A stretch of 64,000 nt of DNA from Luteococcus sanguinis (GCF_039527675.1 NZ_BAAAKI010000003.1:124001-188000); one strand, 5' to 3'. Counted from the first letter of the stretch, positions 9,201-17,799 are shown. The notes: a model not told the origin generated them from the letters alone. Numbers and translations: made by a program.

Positions 9201-9655
9201 GCCTCGCCCAACAGGTTGATGTTCAGTCGAAAGCCTTCACTGCGGGCCTGTTCGAGGTGCTTGGTGAGGGCTGCGTCGTCGGCGTCGACGACCAGGTGGC
9301 CCACCAGTTGGCGCAGGCGCCGGCGTGCGGCTGGGACGACGACCTGCGGTGACACCCGCGCGGCAAGTGCCCCGGCGCCCAGCAGGGAGCGGTCCACGCG
9401 ACCGAGGAAGTTCGCCTCACGCACGCCCAACCCGGACAGTTCGCGAGCCGCCACCTTGATGTCCTCGGGCCGTGCGACTCGGTCCACGAAGCGAACGGCC
9501 AGGGCCAGGCCCGCCGGGTCGGCGACGAGTTGGGCCAGCTGACCGGCGGTGGCTTTCTCCCTGGCGGTCTCCCCGGCGGCGGTGGCCAGGGCCCAGGTTT
9601 CGGCCAGTTCGACGGCAGGTTCGACGAGGGGTTCGAGTTCGACGGTGACGCTCAT
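6257..9655 (-). CDS. putA: Bifunctional proline dehydrogenase / delta-1-pyrroline-5-carboxylate dehydrogenase
   Basis: This 1132-residue protein carries both steps from proline to glutamate. The N-terminal half is the FAD-dependent proline dehydrogenase barrel (EGFRLNINLLGEAVLG, the LVKGANLAMEAVDAE strand, VASHNLYDLALAH). The C-terminal half is an aldehyde dehydrogenase with PWNFPVAIPIGG, the ETSGKN glutamate motif and the catalytic cysteine of HAGQKCSAAS at about residue 740. There is no N-terminal ribbon-helix-helix domain, so it is not an autoregulatory PutA. The frame is open upstream to 10213, but homology begins at the ATG at 9655; the rest is antisense to phoH. Confidence 0.93.
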   Translation of the reverse strand: MSVTVELEPLVEPAVELAETWALATAAGETAREKATAGQLAQLVADPAGLALAVRFVDRVARPEDIKVAARELSGLGVREANFLGRVDRSLLGAGALAARVSPQVVVPAARRRLRQLVGHLVVDADDAALTKHLEQARSEGFRLNINLLGEAVLGEKEAASRTQRTQALLERDDVDYVSIKVSSLVSQIVTWDLEGTVARCLDRLRPLYRAAMVASPHKFVNLDMEEYRDLDLTLAVFEAMLSEPEFKDISAGVVLQAYLPDAMPALERVIDFSARRVAEGGAPLKVRLVKGANLAMEAVDAELHGWEQAPYPSKEETDANYIRCLERVLRPEVSSSLRVGVASHNLYDLALAHLLATTRDITEMMDVEMLQGMSPSQARAVRDTVGEVILYTPVVAPKDFDVAVSYLVRRLEENAAPQNFVHAFFSNSPTQMDDQERRFRASVANADRASVGPRRPSGPAEIGDAFANTPDTDPALPPNREMGLDALATPAREARSPWLASTAEVDAVIETATQAGKGWAARPATERAQLLREAARQLQARRPLLLSVMSHEAGKTLVEADPEISEAVDFARYYAESALQLGQGLAADGAQFLPDRVVLVTPPWNFPVAIPIGGCLAALAAGAAVVVKPAPQTPVCLETAVEALWAAGVPREVLQVVRTDEDEVGQHLVSHRDVDTVLLTGATRTAEVFAGWRGEHPRGPRVFGETSGKNALVVTPAADLDLAVADLVKSAFGHAGQKCSAASLAILVGSIATSERFRNQLVDAVSSLVVDWPTTNAGTVMGPLIEAPGDKLHRALTQLDVGEEWLVEPRQLDDEGRLWSPGVKTGVAPGSYFHTTEVFGPVLGLMTAKDLATATGLQNATGYGLTGGLHSLDEKEIAWWLDHVEVGNAYVNRQITGAIVQRQSFGGWKRSSVGPGAKAGGPNYVAQLGAWKANGIPQFRGSSTPEVQRAVDRAQADLGLELSADDRAWVRVAAESDAAAIGTEFGAEHDRSGLRSELNVFRYRPLDRLGVRLQTGARAADLVRLVAAAAVTEVRLEVSADPTVNLPEQVAGHPVTTESAAGFNERMEREDDLRVRVVGNPGSLRVTNPGVALLTGPVLATGGRELLAFVHEQAISRTTHRYGHAQVDPSV

Positions 9656-9815
9656 GGGACCAACGTAGTGGGGTGCACTGACACTCCCAATCGCCGCTCC
9701 CCAACACAGCGGGCCACGGAGGGGCCGGGGCAAACACTGCGACCCGGACAAGAATTCGCGCCGTGGGAGAAATGCCCGGGTGAACTGTCGGCGCCTGCCC
9801 GTAGACTCATCCGCG

Positions 9816-10949
9816 ATGACAACACCTGAACAGTCCGTCCCCGCCGGAGATGACGCCCGGGGTGCCGAACGGCGCATCTCGCGCCTGCCCGCCACGCGCC
9901 GCCTCGAGGTGCCCGCGTCGATCCCCATGGTCAACGTGCTCGGCCCCCGCGATGAGTTCCTGCGCCTGCTCGAAGGTGAGCTCGACGCCGACCTGATGGT
10001 TCGCGGCAACGAGATCACTCTCACCGGCAGTGCCGCCGACATCGCGCTGGCCCACGACGTCTTCGTCGAGATGATCACGATCCTGCGCACGGGCCAGGGC
10101 CTGACCAGCGCGGACGTCGAGCGGATCGTCGGGATGACCTCCTCCGACGAGCACCCCTCCGAGGTGCTCACCGCCAACATCCTGTCCAACCGGGGCAAGA
10201 CCATCCGTCCCAAGACGCTGAACCAGAAGCGCTATGTGGACGCGATCGACGCCCACACGATCGTCTTCGGGATCGGCCCGGCCGGTACCGGAAAGACCTA
10301 CCTGGCCGTTGCGAAGGCCGTCCAGGCGCTGCAGCGCAAGGAGGTCAGCCGCATCATCCTGACCCGTCCCGCGATCGAGGCCGGTGAGCGGCTGGGCTTC
10401 CTGCCCGGCACCCTGAACGACAAGATCGACCCCTACCTGCGCCCGCTCTACGACGCGCTCCACGACATGATGGAACCCGAGGCGGTCCCGAAGCTGTTGA
10501 CGGCCGGGACGATCGAGGTAGCGCCCCTGGCCTACATGCGCGGACGGACACTCAACGACGCCTTCATCATCTTGGACGAGGCCCAGAACACGTCCATGGA
10601 GCAGATGAAGATGTTCCTCACCCGTCTGGGCTTCGGTTCCAAGATCGTAGTGACCGGTGACGTGACCCAGATCGACCTGCCGAACGGCCAGCCCTCCGGC
10701 TTGCGCGGTGTGCAGCAGATCCTGGACGGCGTCGAGGACATCGCCTTCTGCAACCTGACCGCGCGCGACGTGGTTCGCCACCGTCTGGTGGGGCGCATCG
10801 TCGCCGCCTATGACCAGTTCGAGAGCACCGACGAGCCCCCCGTGCAGGTCAACCGCGCGGCCCGACGAGCGTTCGGCCGCCACGAACAGGGCCGCCACGA
10901 ACAGGGCCGCCACGATTCGGCACGGCCAGACCGGGAGCAGCGCAAGTGA
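9816..10949 (+). CDS. phoH: PhoH family ATPase
   Basis: This 377-residue protein has a Walker A GPAGTGKT at about residues 154-161 and the Walker B region IILDEAQNTSMEQMKMFLTR, both diagnostic of PhoH-type ATPases. A KH-like N-terminal segment precedes the NTPase domain. PhoH proteins are predicted RNA-associated NTPases, and the phoH-ybeY-CNNM-era order seen here is conserved in many bacteria. The C-terminus ends in a basic, repeat-encoded tail (GRHEQ units). A TAGACT hexamer at 9802-9807 lies 8 nt before the ATG. The stop overlaps the ybeY GTG. Confidence 0.93.
   Translation: MTTPEQSVPAGDDARGAERRISRLPATRRLEVPASIPMVNVLGPRDEFLRLLEGELDADLMVRGNEITLTGSAADIALAHDVFVEMITILRTGQGLTSADVERIVGMTSSDEHPSEVLTANILSNRGKTIRPKTLNQKRYVDAIDAHTIVFGIGPAGTGKTYLAVAKAVQALQRKEVSRIILTRPAIEAGERLGFLPGTLNDKIDPYLRPLYDALHDMMEPEAVPKLLTAGTIEVAPLAYMRGRTLNDAFIILDEAQNTSMEQMKMFLTRLGFGSKIVVTGDVTQIDLPNGQPSGLRGVQQILDGVEDIAFCNLTARDVVRHRLVGRIVAAYDQFESTDEPPVQVNRAARRAFGRHEQGRHEQGRHDSARPDREQRK
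10875..10915 (+). repeat. 15-bp tandem repeat in phoH 3' end
   Basis: The 15-bp unit GGCCGCCACGAACAG occurs 2.7 times in a row and encodes repeated GRHEQ pentapeptides in the PhoH tail. Because the unit length is a multiple of three, gain or loss of a unit would keep the frame. Confidence 0.85.
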
Positions 10950-11401
10950 TCGACATCAACAACGAGTCCGGGATGAGCGCAGACGAGCAGGGGCTGGTGC
11001 GCCTGGCGGCCTTCGCTCTCGACGAGCTGCGGATCCACCCGCAGAGCGACCTGTCGATCCTGCTGGTCGACGAGGCCACGATGGAGAACTACCACGTGCG
11101 CTTCATGGACCTGCCCGGACCAACCGACGTCCTCAGCTTCCCCATGGACGAGATGCGTGCGCCGATCCAGGACGAGGAGCCGCCGCGCGGACTGCTCGGT
11201 GACATCGTCCTGTGCCCGGCGGTCACGCAACGCCAGGCGGCCGAGAACGGCCGTCGTCCCGACGAGGAGGCCGAGTACCTGCTCGTCCACGGCCTGCTGC
11301 ACCTGCTGGGGCACGACCACGCCGAGCCGGAGGACAAGGCCGTCATGTTCGGCCTGAACGACCGGATCATCGCGGCGTGGAACCAGCGCAAGGCCGACTG
11401 A
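10946..11401 (+). CDS. ybeY: Endoribonuclease YbeY (rRNA maturation factor)
   Basis: This 151-residue protein has the zinc-binding H-x3-H-x5-H signature in HGLLHLLGHDH and the upstream PTDVLSFPMDE motif. YbeY is a metal-dependent endoribonuclease needed for 16S rRNA 3' processing and ribosome quality control. The start is GTG at 10946 within a GTGA overlap with phoH, which implies coupled translation. Length is normal. Confidence 0.95.
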   Translation: MIDINNESGMSADEQGLVRLAAFALDELRIHPQSDLSILLVDEATMENYHVRFMDLPGPTDVLSFPMDEMRAPIQDEEPPRGLLGDIVLCPAVTQRQAAENGRRPDEEAEYLLVHGLLHLLGHDHAEPEDKAVMFGLNDRIIAAWNQRKAD

Positions 11402-11402
11402 G

Positions 11403-12710
11403 ATGGCCCAGCACCAATGGATCGAACTCTCGATCGCCCTCGTCTGTGCCCTGCTCGCCGGCCTGCTGTCGGCAGCGGACGCTGCCCTGGCGAACATGTC
11501 CAGGGGACGCGCAGAGGTCTTGGTCGAGGAGGGGCGCTCCGGCGCCCGCCGCGCCAAGCAGATGGCCGATGATCCCGCGCCCTATGTGAACACCGCGCTC
11601 TTCCTGCGCACCACCTTCGAGATCGTCTCCATCGTGCTGGTCGGCATGGTCGTCTACGACCACTTCCGCAGCGAGTGGCAGCAGGCGCTGCTGACCGCAG
11701 GCGTGATGGTGCTGGTCAGCTTCATCCTGTGGGGCGTCGCACCGCGCACCATCGGGCGCCAGAAGGCTGACAAGGTACTGCTCTCCCTGGGTGGGCTGCT
11801 GAGCCTGCTCACCACCGTCTTCGGGCCCGTCGCCAGCCTGATGATCCTGATCGGCAACGCGCTGACCCCCGGCAGGGGCTACACCGACGGCCCCTTCGCC
11901 TCCGAGGCCGAACTGCGCGACCTGGTCGACCAGGCCGAGGCCAGCGACGTGATCGACTCCGAAGAGCGGGAGATGATCCACTCGGTCTTCGAGCTGGGCG
12001 ACACGATCGTCCGCGAGGTGATGGTGCCGCGCACCGACGTCGTGTTCATAGACCGTTCCCGCAACCTGCGTCAGGGCCTGTCACTGGCCCTGCGGTCGGG
12101 CTTCAGCCGAATCCCCGTCGTGGGCGAGGGCCTCGACGACGTGCTGGGCATCCTGTACCTGAAGGACCTGGTCAAGCGCACCTTCGACAACCCCGGCGCC
12201 GAGAAGACCGAGACCGTCGAGTCGATCATGCGTGCGCCGCACTTCGTCCCCGACTCCAAGCCGGTCAGCGAGTTGCTGCGCGAGATGCAGACCCAGCGCA
12301 ACCATGTCGTCATCGTCGTGGACGAGTTCGGCGGCACCGCCGGCGTCGCCTCGATCGAGGACATCCTGGAGGAGATCGTCGGCGAGATCGTGGACGAGTA
12401 CGACCCCGAGCCGATCCCCACCCAGGAGGTCGAGCCAGGTGTCTTCCGCGTCGCTGCACGGCTCAATGTCGAGGAGCTCGGCGACCTGTTCGGGATGGAT
12501 CTGGACGACGAGGACGTCGACTCGGTTGGCGGCGTGATGGCCAAGGTGCTGAACATGGTGCCGATTCCTGGCAGCACCGTCGACTATGAGGGCCTGCGGA
12601 TCGTCGCCGAGACCGCCGGGGGCCGCCGCCACCAGATCGAGACCTGCCTGGTCAGTCGCGTCCCAGAGGATGCGGACGAGGACGAGACCGTCGAGGAGAG
12701 CCATGAGTGA
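11403..12710 (+). CDS. CNNM/CBS-domain membrane protein (hemolysin C / CorC family)
   Basis: This 435-residue protein has an N-terminal CNNM (DUF21) region of about three or four membrane segments, then a CBS pair (VMVPRTDVVFID; HVVIVVDEFGGTAGVASIEDILEEIVGEIVDEYD) and a C-terminal CorC_HlyC domain. The family is linked to Mg2+/Co2+ efflux or homeostasis; the hemolysin name is historical. It starts one base after the ybeY stop and overlaps the era start by 8 bp, so it lies inside the phoH-era operon. Confidence 0.93.
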   Translation: MAQHQWIELSIALVCALLAGLLSAADAALANMSRGRAEVLVEEGRSGARRAKQMADDPAPYVNTALFLRTTFEIVSIVLVGMVVYDHFRSEWQQALLTAGVMVLVSFILWGVAPRTIGRQKADKVLLSLGGLLSLLTTVFGPVASLMILIGNALTPGRGYTDGPFASEAELRDLVDQAEASDVIDSEEREMIHSVFELGDTIVREVMVPRTDVVFIDRSRNLRQGLSLALRSGFSRIPVVGEGLDDVLGILYLKDLVKRTFDNPGAEKTETVESIMRAPHFVPDSKPVSELLREMQTQRNHVVIVVDEFGGTAGVASIEDILEEIVGEIVDEYDPEPIPTQEVEPGVFRVAARLNVEELGDLFGMDLDDEDVDSVGGVMAKVLNMVPIPGSTVDYEGLRIVAETAGGRRHQIETCLVSRVPEDADEDETVEESHE

Positions 12711-13752
12711 GCAGGACAAGTTGCCGAACCGGATGCCCACGCTCGCTGAGCTGATGGACGACGACTTCGATCCTGACGCCCCCGACTTTGGAGTGGGGCC
12801 AAACGGCGCGTCCGACGTCGACTGGACCGGCGACAAGACCTTCCGGTCGGGCTTCGCGTGCTTCGTCGGACGGCCGAACGCGGGCAAGTCGACGCTGACC
12901 AATGCCCTGGTGGGCAGCAAGATCGCCATCGCGAGCTCGAAGCCGCAGACCACCCGCCACACCATCCGCGGCATCGTGACCCGACCGGACGCGCAGCTGG
13001 TGCTGATCGACACCCCCGGCCTGCACAAGCCCCGCACCCTGCTCGGCCAGCGCCTCAACGCGCTGGTACACGAGACCTGGGGGACCGTCGACGTGATCGG
13101 TGTCTGCCTGCCCGCGAACCAGCACATCGGCCCCGGCGACACCTTCCTGGTCAGCGAGATCGCCAAGCTCCCGAGGGCCCCGAAGCTGGTGGCCCTTGCC
13201 ACCAAGACCGACATGGTCAGCTCCGAGCGGCTGCGCGGGCACCTGATGGACATCGCCAAGCTCGAGGAGAGCCTCGGGGTTCGCTGGGAGGCGATCATCC
13301 CGTGCTCGGCCGTATCCGGCGAGCAGGTCGACGTCGTCGCCGACGAGCTGGTGAAGCTGCTGCCCTATGGTCCGATGCTCTACCCAGAGGGCGAGGTCAC
13401 CGACGAGCCCACCGAGACCCTGGTCAAGGAGCTCATTCGCGAGGCCGCGCTGGAGGGCGTTCGGGACGAGCTGCCGCACTCCATCAGCGTCGAGATCGAC
13501 GAGATGGGCCTGCGTGAGGGCCGTCCCGAAGACCGTCCGCTGCTGGACGTCTTCGCGTCCATGATCGTTGAGCGGGAGTCGCAGAAGGGCATCCTGATCG
13601 GCCACAAGGGCGAGCACATCAAGGACATCGGCACCCGTGCCCGCCAGCAGATCAGCGCCCTGCTCGGCACGCCCGTGCACCTCGACCTCAAGGTCAAGGT
13701 GCTCAAGGACTGGCAGCGCGACCCGAAGTTCCTCAACCGGCTGGGTTTCTGA
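12703..13752 (+). CDS. era: GTPase Era
   Basis: This 349-residue protein has G1 GRPNAGKST (about residues 56-64), G3 DTPG, G4 TKTD and a C-terminal KH domain with LIGHKGEHIKDIGTRARQQI. Era binds the 3' end of 16S rRNA and helps assemble the 30S subunit. The N-terminus carries an acidic extension of ~45 residues before the G domain, longer than in E. coli Era. ATG 12703 is chosen because it overlaps the previous stop (ATGAGTGA); the frame is open further upstream but without homology. Confidence 0.95.
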   Translation: MSEQDKLPNRMPTLAELMDDDFDPDAPDFGVGPNGASDVDWTGDKTFRSGFACFVGRPNAGKSTLTNALVGSKIAIASSKPQTTRHTIRGIVTRPDAQLVLIDTPGLHKPRTLLGQRLNALVHETWGTVDVIGVCLPANQHIGPGDTFLVSEIAKLPRAPKLVALATKTDMVSSERLRGHLMDIAKLEESLGVRWEAIIPCSAVSGEQVDVVADELVKLLPYGPMLYPEGEVTDEPTETLVKELIREAALEGVRDELPHSISVEIDEMGLREGRPEDRPLLDVFASMIVERESQKGILIGHKGEHIKDIGTRARQQISALLGTPVHLDLKVKVLKDWQRDPKFLNRLGF

Positions 13753-13798
13753 GTCGGACGCCCACAGCAACCGGGCCGGTCTGTGTCAGGATCGAGCC

Positions 13799-14356
13799 AT
13801 GGCCGACGAAGACCTTGTCCTGGAGAGTTTCCACACCCGCGGTGGGGTGAAGACCGGCGTGCTCGTGCGCAGGGTGAGCCCAACGAGCCTCGCGACGCTG
13901 ACCTGCTTCACCGAGCCTGGGCTGCTGCACCACGTCGAGAACCGAGTCGAGTTCGACAGCGACGACCCCTTCAGCTGGACGCACTATGTTCACCACGATG
14001 GGGAGACCTTCCTCGAGCGCGAGCACGAGGCCTCCGACCCCGGCGAGACCGTGCCCAGCCACGCCGAGTGGCTGTTGGTCCATCGTCTGCTGCAGTCCGG
14101 CGACCGGGAGGTGGCCTTCACCCGGCTGGACGAGGAGACGGGCGAGACGGCCCCCGCGATCCTCATGCACGAGGCGGATGAGGTGGTGCTGTACATCGAC
14201 GGCCGGGCCACCAACCGGCACCGCGTGGTGGGCGACGAGGTGCTGGCTTCCGACTGGGGCGGCATCGGGTCGCGGCCAGTGGCCGAGATGGCCGAGCTGG
14301 TGGAGGGACTCGACAACCAGGTCGCCGTCCGGTTGCGCAACTTCGTCGATTCCTGA
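13799..14356 (+). CDS. Conserved hypothetical protein
   Basis: This 185-residue soluble protein is not recognised as a characterised family. It is rich in acidic residues and beta-strand-like stretches, with no signal peptide, membrane segment or catalytic motif that I can name. A CAGGAT hexamer ends 7 nt before the ATG, with no Shine-Dalgarno, so it is probably expressed from its own leaderless promoter. It ends 3 bp before the convergent amidohydrolase stop. Confidence 0.75.
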   Translation: MADEDLVLESFHTRGGVKTGVLVRRVSPTSLATLTCFTEPGLLHHVENRVEFDSDDPFSWTHYVHHDGETFLEREHEASDPGETVPSHAEWLLVHRLLQSGDREVAFTRLDEETGETAPAILMHEADEVVLYIDGRATNRHRVVGDEVLASDWGGIGSRPVAEMAELVEGLDNQVAVRLRNFVDS

Positions 14357-14359
14357 GCC

Positions 14360-15820
14360 TCAGCCCCGGCTGGGGTGGGTCGTTGCCCCAGCGACGAGCG
14401 TGAGCGCGGACGTGAACCCGGCCAGCCGGTTGACGTCCACGTCGAAGGGGTTCTCGTCCAGGACCATGAGGTCGGCCGGGCTGCCCGGCTGCAGCGTGTG
14501 GACGCCATTCGTGGACGCAAGCAGTGCTTCGGACAGCGTCAGCCGTTGGGACGGGTGTTCGGCGGTGACCGCTTCGGCGACCGCTGCCCACGGCGACAAT
14601 GGAACCACCGGCGCATCACTGCCCAGGAACAGTTCCACGCCCGCGTCCGCAAACTCCCGCAATGGTTGGACGCGTGCCGCGCGTGCCCCGAGGCTCGCCG
14701 TGCGTGCGGCGGGGGAGAGCCCCAGATGGGCGGGTTGCATCGAGGCGCCCACCCGCAGTCGCGCCATCCGCTCGACGTCGCCTGGGCGCACCAGACAGGC
14801 GTGCTCGACACGTCCCATGGCGCCGGTGGCCTGCATCGTGTCCAGCGTCAAATGCACCGCGGCGTCACCGATGGCATGCAGTGCCACCTCGATGCCGTGC
14901 TCGCTGGCCATCGCCAGCAACCGCGTGAGTTCGGCGGCCGGGACCGACAAGACGCCCCGAGAATCCGTGCCCTGGTAGGGATCATCAAGCCAGGCGGTGC
15001 GCGAGCCCAGCGACCCGTCCACGATCACCTTCAGCGGCCCGCACTCCAGCAGCGGCGACAATCGGCGTCCGGTGCGGAAGCCGTCGGCGATGGCGTCGTC
15101 CAAATGCTGTGACCAGATCGACGCCCGCACCCGCAGCAGGTCGAAGCCGGCGTGCATTCGGCGCGTCCAGTCGAGGTCTCCGCGGGCACATTCGACGTCC
15201 GTGATGCCGACCAGGCCCAGGGTCGCGGCTTCGCGCGCCGCATCGGTGACCCACTCGTCCAAGGTCGCCGTCGGCACCTGGGAGATCGCCAGTTCAACGT
15301 CGAAGGCGTCCTGCTCGACGAGCCGACCCACGATCCTCGAGCCTGTCCCGTCCTCGATCCCCGAGCCGGTCGCGGGGCCCACCCCGAGATGTCGCAACCC
15401 CGCCGTGTTCAACCACACCGAGTGCATGTCGGCGCTGACCAGCACCACGGGAACCTCGGGGACGTGGCGGTCCAGAGCCGCGGCGGTGGGCGGCTCGGGC
15501 CAGTTCGCGTCCATGTAGCCGACGCCGACGAAGACCTCGCCACCCGGCAAACCCGCGACCTCCTGGGCGACCAGCGCGGCAGTCTCGTCGGCGGAGCGCG
15601 TCGGCGGCACCTGCCACCGGTGCCGATGGATCGCCCACTGCCCCAGGTGGACGTGCTGGTCCCACAGGCCCGGCAGCACGAAGCGTCCGGCCAGGTCGAC
15701 CACCGGGCCCCCGGTGCCTGCGCCGGGCGCCACCAGCACCCCATCCACGACCTCCAGGTCGGTTGGGGCTCCGGCCCGGCCGGTGGTGAGGCACACCACA
15801 CGCGCATTCCGCAGGATCAT
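14360..15820 (-). CDS. Amidohydrolase family protein (YtcJ-like, amidohydrolase 3)
   Basis: This 486-residue protein has the metal-binding HxH of the amidohydrolase superfamily in LPGLWDQHVHLGQWA, a central GSLGSRTAWLDDPYQGT segment, EVALHAIGDAAV and LFLGSDAPVVPLSPW near the C-terminus. This order is typical of the YtcJ/amidohydrolase 3 group, which hydrolyses amides or related bonds; the substrate is unknown. ATG 15820 is chosen over GTG 15835 because GGATGGGG precedes it at a normal distance. It is divergent from leuA. Confidence 0.87.
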   Translation of the reverse strand: MILRNARVVCLTTGRAGAPTDLEVVDGVLVAPGAGTGGPVVDLAGRFVLPGLWDQHVHLGQWAIHRHRWQVPPTRSADETAALVAQEVAGLPGGEVFVGVGYMDANWPEPPTAAALDRHVPEVPVVLVSADMHSVWLNTAGLRHLGVGPATGSGIEDGTGSRIVGRLVEQDAFDVELAISQVPTATLDEWVTDAAREAATLGLVGITDVECARGDLDWTRRMHAGFDLLRVRASIWSQHLDDAIADGFRTGRRLSPLLECGPLKVIVDGSLGSRTAWLDDPYQGTDSRGVLSVPAAELTRLLAMASEHGIEVALHAIGDAAVHLTLDTMQATGAMGRVEHACLVRPGDVERMARLRVGASMQPAHLGLSPAARTASLGARAARVQPLREFADAGVELFLGSDAPVVPLSPWAAVAEAVTAEHPSQRLTLSEALLASTNGVHTLQPGSPADLMVLDENPFDVDVNRLAGFTSALTLVAGATTHPSRG

Positions 15821-15884
15821 GGCCCCATCCAACACGTCGTCCCAACAGGTGGCGAGACGACGCTCAGCGCAGCAGTCGTGTGGT

Positions 15885-15890
15885 TAAAAT
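15885..15890 (+). promoter_or_regulatory. -10 element of the leu leader transcript
   Basis: TAAAAT lies 7 nt before the ATG of the leader peptide, so transcription should begin at or next to that ATG, giving a leaderless start. The -35 region is weak (GCTCAG at about 15862-15867). Confidence 0.65.
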
Positions 15891-15897
15891 GTCCGCC

Positions 15898-15969
15898 ATG
15901 GTGACCGAGTCGCGTCCCGCCCAGTTGAGCGGTCGACTGCTTCTTGCGTGCCGCAGCGAGGCCCGGTAA
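15898..15969 (+). CDS. leuL: leuA leader peptide
   Basis: This is a 23-codon frame upstream of leuA: it begins MVTESRPAQLS, has three consecutive leucines (CTG CTT CTT, codons 14-16) and ends in a TAA. Runs of the regulatory amino acid are the hallmark of attenuation leader peptides, and two of the three codons are CTT, an uncommon Leu codon in this GC-rich DNA. The ATG follows a -10 hexamer by 7 nt, so it is probably translated from a leaderless transcript. A strong inverted repeat begins 6 nt after the Leu codons. No Shine-Dalgarno is visible. Confidence 0.8.
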   Translation: MVTESRPAQLSGRLLLACRSEAR

Positions 15970-15997
15970 CACACCCGGCCAGGCATCCTCGCTGCGG
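15951..15997 (+). promoter_or_regulatory. Attenuator stem-loop upstream of leuA
   Basis: CCGCAGCGAGG (15951-15961), inside the leader peptide gene, is a perfect 11-bp inverted repeat of CCTCGCTGCGG (15987-15997). A ribosome stalled on the Leu codons (15937-15945) would cover the 5' arm and prevent pairing, while a ribosome reaching the TAA would not stall there. A second small hairpin, CTCAG-ACGC-CTGAG, lies at 16016-16029. No U-run follows either stem, so whether control acts on transcription or on leuA translation is not resolved. Confidence 0.7.
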
Positions 15998-16059
15998 AGC
16001 CCTGTTGAGCGCTGACTCAGACGCCTGAGCACCCCGTCCACAGCAAGGAAGCCACAGAC

Positions 16060-17799
16060 ATGTCCAACTTCGGTACCCGTCCCCAGAGCGGACGCCCCGT
16101 GCAGCAAGCCTCCCCGATGCCGTTCGGCCGGTACACCGCCTTCGAGCCCGTGGTCGTCCCCGATCGCACCTGGCCCGACCAGAAGATCACCAAGGCCCCG
16201 CGCTGGCTGTCCACCGACCTGCGCGACGGCAACCAGGCGCTGATCGACCCGATGACCCCGTCCCGCAAGCGCCGCATGTTCGACCTGCTGGTCGCCATGG
16301 GCTACAAGGAGATCGAGGTGGGTTTCCCGTCCGCCTCGCAGACCGACTTCGACTTCGTGCGCCAGCTGATCACCTCGGACGCGATCCCGGACGACGTCCA
16401 GATCTCGGTGCTGACCCAGGCCCGTGAGGACCTGATCGAGCGCACCGCGCAGTCGCTGGTGGGTGCCAGGCGCGCGAACATCCACATGTACAACGCCACC
16501 GCGGAACTGTTCCGCCGTGTGGTGTTCAAGGTCAGCGAGGCCGAGTGCATCGCGATGGCCGTGCGCGGCACCGAGATGGTGATGAAGCACGCCGAGGCCA
16601 ACCTGGGCGACGTGGAGTTCGGCTACCAGTACAGCCCAGAAATCTTCACCCAGACGCCGACCGACTTCGCCGTCGAGGTGTGCAATGCGGTCTCCGACGT
16701 GTGGCAGCCCGAGGACGGCCGGGAGGTCATCTTCAACCTGCCCGCCACGGTTGAGATGAGCACTCCGAACACCTACGCCGATCAGATCGAGTACTTCTGC
16801 CGCAATGTGCGCAACCGCGAGAACGTCGCCGTCTCGCTGCACCCGCACAACGACCGCGGGACTGCCGTCGCCGCCGCCGAGCTGGGCCAGATGGCCGGCG
16901 CCGACCGCGTCGAGGGCTGCCTGTTCGGCCACGGCGAGCGCACCGGGAATGTCGACCTGGTCACCCTGGGCCTGAACCTGTTCAGCCAGGGCATCGACCC
17001 GCAGATCGACTTCAGTGACATCGACGAGGTGCGCCGCACCGTCGAGTACTGCACCGGCCTGCCCGTGCACCCGCGCCACCCCTACGCGGGTGACCTGGTC
17101 TACACCGCCTTCTCCGGCTCGCACCAGGACGCGATCAAGAAGGGCCTGGAGGCGCTGGAGCAGCGCGCCACCGAACAGGGTGTCGGCCTGCACGAGATCG
17201 CCTGGGAGGCTCCCTATCTGCCGATCGACCCGCACGACGTCGGCCGTTCGTACGAGGCGGTCATCCGCGTGAACTCGCAGTCGGGCAAGGGCGGCATGGC
17301 CTACCTGATGAAGAACGAGCACAAGCTGGACCTGCCGCGTCGCCTGCAGATGGAGTTCAGCCGCGTCGTCCAGGCCCACACCGACTCCGAGGGCGGCGAG
17401 GTGAACTCGCAGCAGATCTGGGACATCTTCTCGGCCGAGTACCTGGACAACACCGAGCCGCTGAAGCTGGTCAGCACCCGCACCGCCAGCACCGACGACG
17501 GCACCCACACCATCGACGCCACCGTCGCGTGGAAGGGCGCCGAGAAGGTCATCTCCGGTGAGGGCAATGGCCCGGTCTCCGCCTTCGTCGACGCGCTGGG
17601 CCACCTGGGCGTCGCGCTGCGGGTGCTGGACTACACCGAGCACGCCCTCACTGCCGGTGGGGACGCGCAGGCCGCCGCCTATGTCGAGTGCGAGGTGGGC
17701 ACCGACGACGACGCGCACGTGCTGTGGGGCGTCGGGATCGACGCCGACATCACCAAGGCGTCGCTGAAGGGCGTCGTCAGCGCGGTCAACCGCATCTGA
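16060..17799 (+). CDS. leuA: 2-isopropylmalate synthase
   Basis: This 579-residue protein condenses acetyl-CoA and 2-oxoisovalerate in the first committed step of leucine synthesis. It has the alpha-isopropylmalate/homocitrate synthase signature LSTDLRDGNQALIDPM, the metal-site LHPHNDRGTAVAAAELG and a C-terminal LeuA allosteric domain (from about residue 430). It is the long actinobacterial/fungal-type form, like M. tuberculosis LeuA. AAGGAAG precedes the ATG by about 9 nt. It lies downstream of the leader peptide and attenuator, consistent with leucine control. Confidence 0.95.
   Translation: MSNFGTRPQSGRPVQQASPMPFGRYTAFEPVVVPDRTWPDQKITKAPRWLSTDLRDGNQALIDPMTPSRKRRMFDLLVAMGYKEIEVGFPSASQTDFDFVRQLITSDAIPDDVQISVLTQAREDLIERTAQSLVGARRANIHMYNATAELFRRVVFKVSEAECIAMAVRGTEMVMKHAEANLGDVEFGYQYSPEIFTQTPTDFAVEVCNAVSDVWQPEDGREVIFNLPATVEMSTPNTYADQIEYFCRNVRNRENVAVSLHPHNDRGTAVAAAELGQMAGADRVEGCLFGHGERTGNVDLVTLGLNLFSQGIDPQIDFSDIDEVRRTVEYCTGLPVHPRHPYAGDLVYTAFSGSHQDAIKKGLEALEQRATEQGVGLHEIAWEAPYLPIDPHDVGRSYEAVIRVNSQSGKGGMAYLMKNEHKLDLPRRLQMEFSRVVQAHTDSEGGEVNSQQIWDIFSAEYLDNTEPLKLVSTRTASTDDGTHTIDATVAWKGAEKVISGEGNGPVSAFVDALGHLGVALRVLDYTEHALTAGGDAQAAAYVECEVGTDDDAHVLWGVGIDADITKASLKGVVSAVNRI

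Noticed and set aside
9656..10213. N-terminal extension of PutA
   Set aside because: The extra 186 codons are antisense to phoH and lack similarity; the ATG at 9655 starts the conserved region.
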